DNA of 59,194 bases from Clostridium sp. OF03-18AA (lineage in GTDB: Bacteria; Bacillota; Clostridia; Lachnospirales; Lachnospiraceae): positions 1-59,194 of the forward strand of contig NZ_QUEP01000017.1 of assembly GCF_003478035.1 (NCBI RefSeq), written 5' to 3'. This document shows positions 1 to 9,344 of this stretch, one piece after another. The first letter of the stretch is position 1. Every line of letters begins with the position of its first letter. Position numbers and translations under genes: made by a program. The notes below the pieces were generated by a model. That model was not told the origin of the DNA. It worked only from the letters and a program-made list of their open reading frames with translations, and ran no database searches.

Positions 1-127
1 GCATTACGAAGCCATTATACTTCCGATAAGTAAAATTATCACAAGTTGCGGGATTGGCGAAAATCAGGTGGGGAAGGAGATGGGAGACAGGAGCGAGAAG
101 ATAAAATTAAGAATAATTTCACAAAAA

Positions 128-140
128 GGAAGTAAATTCC
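128..140 (+). repeat. AAGTAAATTCC motif, possible IS-end remnant
   Basis: The motif AAGTAAATTCC occurs here, again without its last C at 210-220, and twice in tandem near the right edge of the window (59,139-59,149 and 59,157-59,167). Tandem short repeats at an end are typical of IS21-family elements. The first 127 bases hold no gene I recognise, only the tail of a short open frame ending at about 152. Assignment to an insertion sequence is inference. Confidence 0.3.
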
Positions 141-152
141 CATCGGCGTAAG

Positions 153-181
153 TTGCTATAAAAGTCGAAGGATGTTATAAT
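153..181 (+). promoter_or_regulatory. Sigma-A-like promoter of the first exopolysaccharide operon
   Basis: A -35 hexamer TTGCTA (153-158), a 17-bp spacer and a consensus -10 TATAAT (176-181) lie 40 bp upstream of the first gene. The next gene starts within 9-66 bp of each stop for most of the operon, so this is probably its main promoter. Confidence 0.65.
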
Positions 182-221
182 ATAATAGATTTTTTATGAC
201 GTGACGAAAGGAAGTAAATTC

Positions 222-1838
222 ATGGCAAACAGAATAAAGAAGAAAGAGGAGACGAAAAGCAGCTATCAGGATAATATTGCTCTGATTATGGGGGCATTTA
301 CGCTGATTGTTCTCTGCGTGCTTCCACTGGTGTTCCACGATTTCTATTTTGATATCCTGGAAACCAAATATCAGTTTTATAGTGTAGTTGCGATTGCGGC
401 GCTCGTGATCATGGGCGGATATGGTCTGGCGAGCGGGAAGATGCTTGAGTGGTTCTCAAAGTTTAACTTCAATATCTGGAGAAAGAGCATGAACGTGTGC
501 GACTGGGCGATGTTGGCATTCTGGTTCTGCAACGTCCTTTCCTGGATATTCTGCAAAGACTGGAAATGGGAAGCATTCTGGGGGACGTCCGGACGTTATA
601 ATGGCGTGTTCCTTATGACCGTTTACATGGCTTCCTACTTTCTTGTAACCAGATTCTTTAAATTAAAACAATGGTATCTGGATGCATTCCTTGCAGTCGG
701 TGTCTTTGTATGCGTATTTGGAATCACGGATTATTTCCAGATGGATATTCTGGGATTTAAGGTAAACATGATGGATGAGCAGAAAGCAATCTACACATCC
801 ACATTTGGCAACATCAATACTTACACGATTTATGTGGCGGCACTCTTAGCTGTTTCGATGGTTCTGTTTACGCAGGAGAAGAACCAGAAGAGAATGCTCT
901 GGTACTTCGGAAATATGGTATTATCGAGTTTTGCGCTGATCATGGGTACCAGTGATAACGCGTATCTGTCCTTAGCAGCGATCTTTGGTCTGGCACCGTT
1001 ATGGTTATTTAAAACGAAGACAGGATTCCGTAGATACGTGATCTCTGCGGCAACATTCGTTACTGTAATTCTCTGTATCAACTGGATCAATCAGGCATAC
1101 GCGTCTTCTGTACTTGGAATTGACAGTGCATTTGGCCTGATCGCAAGGCAGAAATTCCTTCCGGTTCTTGCGGTACTTCTCTGGATCGCGAGTGCAGCAC
1201 TTGTTGCCATGAACAGAAAGCCACAGGCGTTAATGAACCGCACAAGCTCTGATGAGATGAATAAGATTGCGGTTTATATCTGGATGGGAGTGATCGTTGT
1301 TGTCTGCCTTGCAGTGATCTTTGTGCTTTATGACGCAAACGTGGCAGGACATGCAGACAAATACGGTGCGATCAGTTCCTATGTCGTTTTTGATGATAAC
1401 TGGGGAACACAGCGTGGTTATGTATGGAAACGCGCGATGGAGATCTTTACAAAGAAGCTGACTCCGATCCAGAAAATATTTGGATATGGCGCGGATACAT
1501 TTGCGCTTCTCATGCAGTATTATTTCCCGTCCAGTATGCAGAATGGAAAAATGGTTATCTTTGATAGTGCCCATAATGAGTACCTGCACTATTTAGTTAC
1601 CATTGGTTTTGCAGGTATGGCATCTTACATTGTATTTATGGTATCTTCTGTTGTGACTATGGCAAAGAGAATGAAAGAGCAGCCGGTTGTGGCAGCAGTT
1701 ATGCTGGCTGTTTTAGCGTATATGATCCAGGCAACCGTTAACATCAATCTGCCGATCGCTATGCCGATTATTCTGCAGCTGCTTGCTATGGGCGTTGGAT
1801 GCAGGAAAAAGGCAGCCAGTGAAGAGAAGAAAGACTGA
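222..1838 (+). CDS. O-antigen ligase / Wzy-type polytopic membrane protein
   Basis: A 538-residue protein with about 12 hydrophobic segments. Near residues 445-455 an outward loop carries DSAHNEYLHYL, the His-Asn-Glu signature of the O-antigen ligase/Wzy_C superfamily, so it probably joins or transfers lipid-linked glycan at the outer face of the membrane. The start is the ATG at 222, preceded by AAAGGAAG at 207-214; an in-frame GTG at 201 lies too far upstream of that site. It opens the operon, 67 bp before a heptose-activation gene. Polymerase versus ligase cannot be told from sequence. Confidence 0.75.
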   Translation: MANRIKKKEETKSSYQDNIALIMGAFTLIVLCVLPLVFHDFYFDILETKYQFYSVVAIAALVIMGGYGLASGKMLEWFSKFNFNIWRKSMNVCDWAMLAFWFCNVLSWIFCKDWKWEAFWGTSGRYNGVFLMTVYMASYFLVTRFFKLKQWYLDAFLAVGVFVCVFGITDYFQMDILGFKVNMMDEQKAIYTSTFGNINTYTIYVAALLAVSMVLFTQEKNQKRMLWYFGNMVLSSFALIMGTSDNAYLSLAAIFGLAPLWLFKTKTGFRRYVISAATFVTVILCINWINQAYASSVLGIDSAFGLIARQKFLPVLAVLLWIASAALVAMNRKPQALMNRTSSDEMNKIAVYIWMGVIVVVCLAVIFVLYDANVAGHADKYGAISSYVVFDDNWGTQRGYVWKRAMEIFTKKLTPIQKIFGYGADTFALLMQYYFPSSMQNGKMVIFDSAHNEYLHYLVTIGFAGMASYIVFMVSSVVTMAKRMKEQPVVAAVMLAVLAYMIQATVNINLPIAMPIILQLLAMGVGCRKKAASEEKKD

Positions 1839-1905
1839 GTAAGTAAATAAAACATATGAGACAATAATGGGGCGGGCAGATTTCTGCTCCATGGGAGGAA
1901 ATATT

Positions 1906-3213
1906 ATGATGCAGGCAGTCATCATGGCCGGTGGAAAGGGAACGAGACTGGCAGCACTTACAAAGGACGAGATTCCGAAGCCGATGGTTCCGGTAGCCGG
2001 AAAGCCGCTGCTTTTATGGCAGGTGGAGCGGCTGAAGGAGAACGGAATTACAGATATTATCATGGTGATCGGACATCTTGGTGAAAAGATCAGGGAATAT
2101 TTCGGTGACGGTGAGAAATTTGGCGTTGCGATCCGGTATTATGAGGAGACGGAGCCGCTTGGAACGGCAGGTTCTTTCTATTATTTAAAGGATATGATCC
2201 ACGGCGAACGGTTTGTCATGATGTCCGGCGATCTGTTCTTTGATATCGATTTTCAGCGGATGATCCGCTTCCATGAAGAAAAAGGTGCGGTGGCGACGCT
2301 GTTTGTACATCCGAATGGGCATCCGTTTGATTCGGATCTTCTTGTGCTCGATAAGGATGACAAGATCACAGCGTTTGATTCCAAGCATAATGTGCGGGAT
2401 TACTGGTATGAGAACTGTGTAAACGCAGGAATTTTTGTATTTGAAAAGAAGATCTGTGATTATGTGCCGGAGCCGGTGAAGCGGAACCTTGAGAATGATG
2501 TGATCAAGGGAATGTTAGAGGCGGGGGAGCCAATCTATGGATATTGCTCTCCGGAGTATGTGAAGGATGTCGGAACTGTGGACCGTGTAAACCAGACACT
2601 GGCGGATATTGAGCGCGGTGTAATTGCAGGAAAATGCCTTAGAAATAAGCAGCGTTGTATCTTTATGGACCGGGACGGCACGATCAACCAGTATAAAGGT
2701 CTGGTGTACAAAGAAGAAGACTTTACACTGGAAGACTGCGCAGTCGACGCGATCCGGAAGATCAACCAGTCGGGAAGACTTGGAATCGTTATCACAAACC
2801 AGCCGGTGGTTGCGCGGGGACTCTGTGAGATCGAAGATGTAGAGAATATCCATAAAAAAATGGAAACACTTCTTGGAAAAGAGGGAGTGTTCCTGGATGA
2901 TGTATTCTACTGCCCGCATCACCCGGATAAGGGATATCCGGAGGAGAATCCGGCTTATAAGATCCCGTGCGAGTGCAGAAAGCCGAAGACTGGTATGATC
3001 CAGAAGGCGGCGGAGCGGTATAATATTGATCTCGCGGGCTCCTGGATGATCGGCGATACGACGATGGATATCCAGACCGGGATCAACGCAGGAATGCGTA
3101 CGGCACTGGTACTGACCGGTGAGGCCGGAAGCGATAAGAAATATGATGTGAAGCCGGATCTTGTCTGCAGGAACCTTCTGGATGCTGTAGAGAAAATTCT
3201 GCAGATGGACTGA
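1906..3213 (+). CDS. Fused heptose-1-phosphate guanylyltransferase / heptose-bisphosphate phosphatase (HddC-GmhB type)
   Basis: A 435-residue two-domain enzyme. Residues ~1-235 are a sugar nucleotidyltransferase with AGGKGTRL near the N-terminus and MSGDLFFDIDF at the metal site. Residues ~245-435 are a HAD phosphatase with MDRDGTINQ (catalytic DxD), a zinc loop of the GmhB kind (CPHHPDKG and CECRKPKTGM) and the terminal IGDTTMDIQTG motif. Together with HddA next door it fits two steps of GDP-D-glycero-D-manno-heptose synthesis: dephosphorylation of the 1,7-bisphosphate, then nucleotide activation. The start is the ATG at 1906, six bases after GGGAGGA; an upstream in-frame ATG at 1867 lacks a ribosome site. 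In many bacteria these activities are separate proteins. The nucleotide used is inferred. Confidence 0.8.
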   Translation: MMQAVIMAGGKGTRLAALTKDEIPKPMVPVAGKPLLLWQVERLKENGITDIIMVIGHLGEKIREYFGDGEKFGVAIRYYEETEPLGTAGSFYYLKDMIHGERFVMMSGDLFFDIDFQRMIRFHEEKGAVATLFVHPNGHPFDSDLLVLDKDDKITAFDSKHNVRDYWYENCVNAGIFVFEKKICDYVPEPVKRNLENDVIKGMLEAGEPIYGYCSPEYVKDVGTVDRVNQTLADIERGVIAGKCLRNKQRCIFMDRDGTINQYKGLVYKEEDFTLEDCAVDAIRKINQSGRLGIVITNQPVVARGLCEIEDVENIHKKMETLLGKEGVFLDDVFYCPHHPDKGYPEENPAYKIPCECRKPKTGMIQKAAERYNIDLAGSWMIGDTTMDIQTGINAGMRTALVLTGEAGSDKKYDVKPDLVCRNLLDAVEKILQMD

Positions 3214-3437
3214 GGACGGTAAAACTCATTTGAGAATTGAGAATACCAGACTGGTTTACTGAAACGATGAAGACAAGACAGGTTTATAAACCAGTAAGTA
3301 TCATGATATTGAACTGTTGCGAAGAATTAAAGCATCAATACAGGATCATCTAAACGTAAATGGGTAAACATTTATGTGGCAGAAAACGACAGATGGTTCC
3401 GTAGATGCATAACTTATCAAGTAATTAGGAGTTAATT
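3214..3437 (+). other. Intergenic region with inverted repeat
   Basis: This 224-bp gap inside the operon contains no convincing gene. It holds a perfect 9-bp inverted repeat, ACTTGGTTTA-like arms reading ACTGGTTTA at 3250-3258 and TAAACCAGT at 3287-3295, with a 28-base loop and no T-run. An AGGAG ribosome site just before 3438 serves hddA. Confidence 0.4.
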
Positions 3438-4433
3438 ATGATTATCACACAGACCCCTTTTAGAATGTCCTTCTTCGGAGGCGGAACTGACTTTCCGGAC
3501 TTTTATAAGGAACACGGCGGAGCCGTAATCTCAACAACCTTTGATAAATACTGCTATGTAAATGTGCGCCATTTACCGCGCTTTTTCGATTATTCCACAG
3601 AGCTTTCCTACTCAAAGATCGAGCGTGTGACGGATGTCAACGATATCAATCATCCGGCGATCCGCGAAGCGATGAAATACTTAGATATGCAGGAGATCCG
3701 CCTTACCTACGAGGCAGACCTTCCGGCAAGATCCGGACTTGGAACGAGCAGTTCCTTCGCGGTTGGAATGTTAAACGCGTTCTATGCGTTAAAGGGAAAA
3801 TACGCGGATAAGAGAAAGCTTGCGGATGATGCGATCTATCTGGAGCGAGTTCTCTGCAACGAGAGCGGCGGCGTTCAGGACCAGATCGCGGCGGCGTTTG
3901 GCGGATTAAACAGGATCAACTTTAATGCCGACGGATATGAGGTAAATCCGGTTATTATCTCCCCGGAGAGAAAGGCACAGTTAAACCAGAATCTGATGTT
4001 ATTCTTTACCGGATTTTCAAGATTTTCTTCCGATATCCAGCAGACAACGGAAAAAGCACTGGTAGATAAGCAAAAGCAGCTTCTTGAGATGCTGTCCCTG
4101 GTGGATGACGCGGAGAGGGTTCTCACATCCAAGACAGATCTCAATGAATTCGGAAGACTTCTCGACTATACATGGAAGCTGAAACGCGGAATCTCCAATA
4201 GAATTTCAACAGATTCTATCGACGGACTCTACGCAAAGGGAATGGCAGCAGGTGCCCTCGGCGGAAAGCTTCTCGGCGCAGGCGGCGGCGGATTCCTGCT
4301 CTTCTATGTAGAGCCGGATAAGCAGGAAGCGGTTCATAAGGCGATGGAGGAACTCTTATATGTTCCGTTTGAGTTTGAGAACAGCGGTACGAGAGTGATC
4401 CATTATACGCCGGAGACATATGAAAAGCGATGA
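3438..4433 (+). CDS. hddA: D-glycero-D-manno-heptose-7-phosphate kinase (GHMP kinase)
   Basis: A 331-residue GHMP kinase. It has the N-terminal FFGGGTDFPDFY substrate motif, the ATP-binding motif ARSGLGTSSS near residue 100 and the C-terminal GGKLLGAGGGGF motif. The family phosphorylates D-glycero-D-manno-heptose 7-phosphate at C1, and the preceding fused HddC-GmhB enzyme supplies the next two steps. No intact sedoheptulose-7-phosphate isomerase (GmhA) is present in the window. Its stop overlaps the next start (ATGA). A second, strongly similar copy at 14,861 uses visibly different synonymous codons, so the two probably arrived separately. Confidence 0.8.
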   Translation: MIITQTPFRMSFFGGGTDFPDFYKEHGGAVISTTFDKYCYVNVRHLPRFFDYSTELSYSKIERVTDVNDINHPAIREAMKYLDMQEIRLTYEADLPARSGLGTSSSFAVGMLNAFYALKGKYADKRKLADDAIYLERVLCNESGGVQDQIAAAFGGLNRINFNADGYEVNPVIISPERKAQLNQNLMLFFTGFSRFSSDIQQTTEKALVDKQKQLLEMLSLVDDAERVLTSKTDLNEFGRLLDYTWKLKRGISNRISTDSIDGLYAKGMAAGALGGKLLGAGGGGFLLFYVEPDKQEAVHKAMEELLYVPFEFENSGTRVIHYTPETYEKR

Positions 4434-5656
4434 ATAAACCTTCAATCTTGATGATTTTGCCAAGGAAGCTATTTCCATTGGTTTCAGGATATTCCCTAAA
4501 GAACTATAATCTTCTTAAAATCCTTTCTACACAGTATGCAGTGGATTTATGCCTGCTTACAAACGAAGAACTTTCTGAAGAGGAAAGCGAGTTTTATGCG
4601 AAATATCTGGATAACATCCGGATATTTCGTATAAGTAAAGCAGAAAGAATAAGGGGAATGATAGGTGCCTTTTTCTGTGGGAATCCGCTACAGGTAGGTC
4701 TTTATCATTCCAAAACACTCAAAAAGTATATAGAGGATATTCCTGATGGAAAATATCAGGGGTGCATCTGCGAACTTGTTCGAACAATGTTGTACTCAGA
4801 AAATCTTACTATGCCGATTATGTTTGATATGGTAGATTCGATCGGTCTGAATTACCAGAAATCGGCGCATGAGACTTCGGACATTCTGTATAAAATGTAT
4901 TATAAGTTTGAGTCAAAACGTCTTTTAAAATTTGAAAAGAAATGTATTGAGAAAGCAGATATCACCTTTCTTTTCAACAAAGAAGAACAAAGGTACTGGG
5001 AAAATGTTGGAAATGTATGCTGGCTGCCGCATGGTGTGAGAGAAGAACTGCTTCACTATGAGGCTGATCATTCCAGGGAAAAGAATGTGGTCGAGCATAA
5101 AATTCCGTCTGATTATGTTGCGTTTATAGGAAAAATGAATTATCGCCCAAATGTGGATGCAGTGCTATGGTATGTGGAACATATTCACTCAAAACTGGCG
5201 GAAAGATATCCGCTGGTCGTGATTGGGGCGTATCCGACAAATGAGATCCAGCAGCTCGGGAATAAATTTCCGGACATTTATGTGACCGGTTATATGGATG
5301 ACCCATATGAACTTCTTGGAGAGGCAAAGGCGGTGATCGCGCCGATGCAGACAGGAGGAGGAATCCAGAATAAGGTTCTTGAAGCGATGGCGATGGGAAA
5401 ATTGAACCTTGTGTCATCGAAGGCGGCAGAGCCGATATCGGGCGCTGAAAGCGGAAAGGAATTCCTGGTATGCAATGATCTTAACGATTATCAGCAGGCA
5501 TATGAAGCGCTGATGCGGGATCCGAACTATGGAAAGGAGATCGGAGAAAACGCGAAGAGCTTTATTCAGGAGAACTTTACCTGGGAGAGATATGGAAAAG
5601 TATATCTTGAACAGATGAAATTGCATCTTCAGAACAGACCAGACGAAGAAGCATAG
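4430..5656 (+). CDS. Glycosyltransferase, GT4-like (GT-B fold)
   Basis: A 408-residue protein whose C-terminal half has the GT-B donor-site pattern, including VAFIGKMNYRPN and then APMQTGGGIQNKVLEAMAMG with the conserved Glu. It resembles the glycosyl transferases_1 family that uses nucleotide sugars to extend lipid-linked glycans at the inner face of the membrane. It overlaps hddA by 4 bp and is therefore probably translationally coupled. The donor and acceptor cannot be deduced. Confidence 0.75.
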   Translation: MNKPSILMILPRKLFPLVSGYSLKNYNLLKILSTQYAVDLCLLTNEELSEEESEFYAKYLDNIRIFRISKAERIRGMIGAFFCGNPLQVGLYHSKTLKKYIEDIPDGKYQGCICELVRTMLYSENLTMPIMFDMVDSIGLNYQKSAHETSDILYKMYYKFESKRLLKFEKKCIEKADITFLFNKEEQRYWENVGNVCWLPHGVREELLHYEADHSREKNVVEHKIPSDYVAFIGKMNYRPNVDAVLWYVEHIHSKLAERYPLVVIGAYPTNEIQQLGNKFPDIYVTGYMDDPYELLGEAKAVIAPMQTGGGIQNKVLEAMAMGKLNLVSSKAAEPISGAESGKEFLVCNDLNDYQQAYEALMRDPNYGKEIGENAKSFIQENFTWERYGKVYLEQMKLHLQNRPDEEA

Positions 5657-5664
5657 AACACTAT

Positions 5665-7095
5665 ATGAAGGAGAAACACACAGGAATAGAGATGGATGTC
5701 AAAGGAAAACGCAGTCGTTTTGAACAGTATAAGAGAATCGTAAAGTTCCTCGGTTCATTAGCGATCGTTCTGTTAGAATTAGCATTATATTATTTTGTGT
5801 GGATGAATTACTATAACCGGAATTTATCCATCTTCTGGCGCAGAGGAAACTGGCTGATTGCCGGAGAATATGTACTGTTCCTGCTAGTACTTCACCGTAT
5901 GTATGGTGGACTGAAGGTGGGAATCTATAAGTACTGGACACTGGTGTATTCCCATATGATCACATTGATTGCGGTCAATGCGTTTTTTTATGTACAGATC
6001 GTTCTGTTTGACAAGAGAATGCATAATCCGATGCCTCTTGTGGCGCTGACTGTTGTAGACTTTATAGTGGTCGTGGCGTGGGCATTCGCATTTAAGAAGA
6101 TTTACGCGGCGCTGTTCCCGAAGAAAAAGCTTCTTCTTGTGCATGCAGATAAACCGATGTTTCATTTAATGGGACGGATCGAATCCCGAGAAGATAAATA
6201 TGAGATCAAGGAAACAATTCGGATCCAGGACAATGTCGAGGAGATTATTCGCAGGGCGGAACAGTATGATGGTGTGATCATTGGCGATATTCCGGCATGT
6301 GACCGCAACGAACTTATGAAACACTGTTATGCCAATAATATCCGTAGCTATACGGTACCGAAGATCAGCGATATTCTTCTGCGCACATCGGTAGAACTCA
6401 ATATTTTCGACTCGCCGTTATATTTGTCCCGAAACATTGATGGGCTTGCATGGGATCAGGCATTTGCAAAACGTATGGAAGATATTCTGATTTCCGGAAT
6501 CATGCTGCTGATCACCAGCCCGTTTTTCCTTATCATAGCGCTGTTGATCAAATGCACGGACAAAGGTCCTGTCTTCTATACACAGCAGAGACTGACTTTA
6601 AATGGAAAAGTATTTCCAATCTATAAGTTCCGTACAATGGTAGTTGATGCGGAAAAAAAGAGTGGACCGGTTAAAGCTGGGGATAAGGATCCGAGAATCC
6701 TGCCTGTAGGACATTTCCTCCGTGCGACGAGGTTAGACGAATTGCCACAGCTACTGAATATTCTGAAAGGTGATATGAGCCTGGTTGGACCGAGACCGGA
6801 AAGACCGGAGCTTGCAGAGATCATCACGAAGAATATTCCGGAATTTTCGTACCGTTTAAAGGTAAAGGCGGGACTTACAGGATATGCGCAGATCTACGGG
6901 AAATATTGTACGACCAGCTATGATAAATTGAAGCTTGACCTTACCTATATTCGAAATTATTCGATATGGATGGACTTAAAATTAATTTTAATGACTCCGA
7001 AAGTATTGTTTATGAAAGAATCAACAGAAGGTTTTGAGAATGGCGGTTTTGAGGATCCAGCATTAAAGGATCCGGATCTGAAAGAAGACAAATAA
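5665..7095 (+). CDS. Polyprenyl glycosylphosphotransferase (initiating sugar-1-phosphate transferase)
   Basis: A 476-residue membrane protein of the WbaP/CpsE family. About four N-terminal membrane helices and a CoA-binding-like region precede a fifth helix (~residues 272-292) and the C-terminal bacterial sugar transferase domain, with YKFRTMVVDAE, TRLDELPQL, DMSLVGPRPERPE and LTGYAQIYGKY. It transfers a hexose-1-phosphate to undecaprenyl phosphate, the first committed step of repeat-unit assembly. It is the only such gene in the window, so the two downstream operons would depend on it or on one elsewhere. The start is uncertain: the ATG at 5665 has a weak ribosome site and an alternative is at 5692. 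Confidence 0.85.
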   Translation: MKEKHTGIEMDVKGKRSRFEQYKRIVKFLGSLAIVLLELALYYFVWMNYYNRNLSIFWRRGNWLIAGEYVLFLLVLHRMYGGLKVGIYKYWTLVYSHMITLIAVNAFFYVQIVLFDKRMHNPMPLVALTVVDFIVVVAWAFAFKKIYAALFPKKKLLLVHADKPMFHLMGRIESREDKYEIKETIRIQDNVEEIIRRAEQYDGVIIGDIPACDRNELMKHCYANNIRSYTVPKISDILLRTSVELNIFDSPLYLSRNIDGLAWDQAFAKRMEDILISGIMLLITSPFFLIIALLIKCTDKGPVFYTQQRLTLNGKVFPIYKFRTMVVDAEKKSGPVKAGDKDPRILPVGHFLRATRLDELPQLLNILKGDMSLVGPRPERPELAEIITKNIPEFSYRLKVKAGLTGYAQIYGKYCTTSYDKLKLDLTYIRNYSIWMDLKLILMTPKVLFMKESTEGFENGGFEDPALKDPDLKEDK

Positions 7096-7107
7096 AGAAT
7101 TTACAGT

Positions 7108-7149
7108 ACAGGGGCATGTGGGCAGAGAAAAGGAACACAGTGCCCCTGT
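7108..7149 (+). other. Intergenic hairpin
   Basis: ACAGGGGCA (7108-7116) pairs perfectly with TGCCCCTGT (7141-7149), and inner TGTG/CACA bases extend the stem. There is no T-run, so it is more likely an mRNA processing or stability element between the initiating transferase and the following glycosyltransferase than a terminator. Confidence 0.4.
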
Positions 7150-7173
7150 GGCGTATCAGGAGAAATATGTCGT

Positions 7174-8187
7174 ATGGAAAAGATAAGTATCATTGTTCCT
7201 GTTTATAACTGTGAAAAGTATATTGGAACGTGTATTGAGAGTATACAGGGGCAGACATATCAGAATCTGGAGATCATTCTGGTAAATGATGGATCAAAGG
7301 ACGGATCTGGGGAGATATGCAGATCCTATGTAGTGCATGATGCAAGAATCCAGTATATTGAACAGGAAAATCAAGGAGTCTCTGCGGCGAGAAACCATGG
7401 AATTAAAAAGGCGACAGGAACCTTCGTCATGTTTGTTGATGCGGATGATACGATTACGAATGATGCATGCGAAAAGTTGGCCGGACATATCACAGAGGGC
7501 ATTGATTTGATCCTGTGTGGATTTAAGCGTATGTTTTACAGAGGGGAACATCTTGTGTCGCAATATGATGTATTGCCGGAATGTAAGAATTTGACGGATC
7601 AGGAGACATTAGGAAAATATTTTGGCAGACTATACGAAACAACACTCTTGACAAGTGTGTGGGCGAAAATATACCGGAAACAGGCGTTGGAAAGACATAT
7701 GCCGGTATTTCGGGAAGATCTTTCCCTTGGAGAGGATGCTTTGTTCAACTTGAAATTTTTAAAAGATTGCGGCAATATTGCTGTAGTAAACAGCACTCTC
7801 TACGTATATAATCAGCGTGCAGGATCCGGAAGCCTCACAAAAGATGACGGAAAGACCAGATTGGTGCTCAGCGAAAATGTGCTGAACGCGGCGGAAGAAC
7901 TTGCGAATGAAAAAGGAATTTATCTGCAGGTCAGGGAGAAGTTGTGGAAGGTCTATTATAAAGATTGTATGAATTATCTGGAAAGATTTTCATTTTCAGA
8001 GAGAAAAGAATATGCGATAGACCTGTTGAGGCAAAAGACATTACTCAGAGTTCTTAAAGCAGAAAAATCGAAGAAGGCTGATATGCAGTTATACCACTTT
8101 TTCCTTGGAAGTAAAAGCGCTTTTTTAGTTTGCGTGTTTGCGGAGATGAGAAAAACTGCCAAAAAGATCCTGAGGGGAGGCAACTAG
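7174..8187 (+). CDS. Glycosyltransferase family 2
   Basis: A 337-residue GT-A enzyme. It opens with ISIIVPVYNCEKYIGTCI, followed by LVNDGSKDGS and the metal-binding VDADDT near residue 90, then EDALFNLKF around residue 188. It is expected to be cytoplasmic or membrane-associated, adding one sugar to the polyprenyl-linked repeat. It starts 78 bp after the initiating transferase and ends 5 bp before the next gene. The sugar is unknown. Confidence 0.8.
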   Translation: MEKISIIVPVYNCEKYIGTCIESIQGQTYQNLEIILVNDGSKDGSGEICRSYVVHDARIQYIEQENQGVSAARNHGIKKATGTFVMFVDADDTITNDACEKLAGHITEGIDLILCGFKRMFYRGEHLVSQYDVLPECKNLTDQETLGKYFGRLYETTLLTSVWAKIYRKQALERHMPVFREDLSLGEDALFNLKFLKDCGNIAVVNSTLYVYNQRAGSGSLTKDDGKTRLVLSENVLNAAEELANEKGIYLQVREKLWKVYYKDCMNYLERFSFSERKEYAIDLLRQKTLLRVLKAEKSKKADMQLYHFFLGSKSAFLVCVFAEMRKTAKKILRGGN

Positions 8188-8192
8188 AGGTG

Positions 8193-9344
8193 ATGGTAAA
8201 GCGATATTTAATGACAGGTATGACGCCTAACCCAGGTGGGGTGGAAGCATATATTATGAATCTTGTACGACATATTGACCCGGAAAAAGTTCAATTTGAT
8301 TATCTGGTCAATTATGAAGAAGTGATTGCATATGAACAGGAACTTAGGACGATGGGAGCCGATATTATCCGGCTTCCGGGGAGAAGAAAACATCCCGTCG
8401 CACATCAGACCGTCTACAGGAAGTTCTTTAAAAACGCCGGAGAACGGTATGATGGAATTTACTGCAATCTTCTGTCACTGGCAAATATCGATGACTTGAC
8501 TTATGCAAAAAAGAATAAAATAAATCGAATCATTGCGCATTCTCACAATTCCAACGATACAGGATGGGATCTTATGGGAATTCGGAAACGCTTGCATCAG
8601 ACACACCAGAAAGAGCTGGATCAGTATGCAGAAAAACTGTTTGCGTGTTCTAATATGGCTGGCTGGTTCATGTTCGGAGAAAATGCAAAATTTGAGGTGA
8701 TACACAATGCTATTGATGCGGAAAGATTCTGCTTTAGTCAGGAGAAAAGAAATCAGATTAGGACTCAGCTGAAAATTTCACCAGATACACGGCTGTATGG
8801 AACAGTTGGACGGCTGGAAGAACAAAAAAATCCAGGTTTTATTCTGGATGTCTTTCGATGTCTGCATGAAAAGGATCCAGAGTGCCGGTTTATTCATGTC
8901 GGAGATGGAAGTTTGCGGGGAGAGATAGAAAAGAAGATTGGAGAATATGGTCTGGAAAAAGCTTATCTTATTACAGGAGCGGTAAATGACACTTCCGGTT
9001 ACTATCAGGCAATGGACGCATTTATTTTTCCGTCACTCTATGAGGGACTTCCGGTAGCATTAATCGAGGCACAGGCTGCTGATCTGCCATGCTTTCTGAC
9101 AGATACGATTTCAGATGAGACAAAAATTGTTGAAGAAAATTATCATAAAATTCCGTTAAATGGTGGTGCGCAGATATGGGCAGAAACGATTCTGGGAATC
9201 AACGGATTGAACGGAGGCCATAGGGCAGAGGCAGTGCCTACAATTGCGACAGGGAGAAGGGATGTATCCGAACGTGTTAAGGCAGCCGGTTACGATATCA
9301 CTCAGGCAGCAAAACAGATGGAGGAATATTTGTACTATGGATAA
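8193..9344 (+). CDS. Glycosyltransferase, GT4-like
   Basis: About 383 residues from the ATG at 8193 (a GTG at 8190 in the same frame is possible; GGGGAGG lies at 8174-8180). It starts MTGMTPNPGGVEAYIMN, has VGRLEEQKNPGFILDVF and ends with PSLYEGLPVALIEAQAADLP, the GT4 donor-site Glu motif. The same subfamily, with a TENPGGVES N-terminus, reappears at 26,297-27,409. It probably adds a sugar during repeat-unit assembly. Confidence 0.75.
   Translation: MVKRYLMTGMTPNPGGVEAYIMNLVRHIDPEKVQFDYLVNYEEVIAYEQELRTMGADIIRLPGRRKHPVAHQTVYRKFFKNAGERYDGIYCNLLSLANIDDLTYAKKNKINRIIAHSHNSNDTGWDLMGIRKRLHQTHQKELDQYAEKLFACSNMAGWFMFGENAKFEVIHNAIDAERFCFSQEKRNQIRTQLKISPDTRLYGTVGRLEEQKNPGFILDVFRCLHEKDPECRFIHVGDGSLRGEIEKKIGEYGLEKAYLITGAVNDTSGYYQAMDAFIFPSLYEGLPVALIEAQAADLPCFLTDTISDETKIVEENYHKIPLNGGAQIWAETILGINGLNGGHRAEAVPTIATGRRDVSERVKAAGYDITQAAKQMEEYLYYG

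Noticed and set aside
7108..7149. Terminator between the initiating transferase and the GT2 gene
   Set aside because: The stem is good but no T-run follows and the next gene has no obvious promoter, so the operon probably continues.
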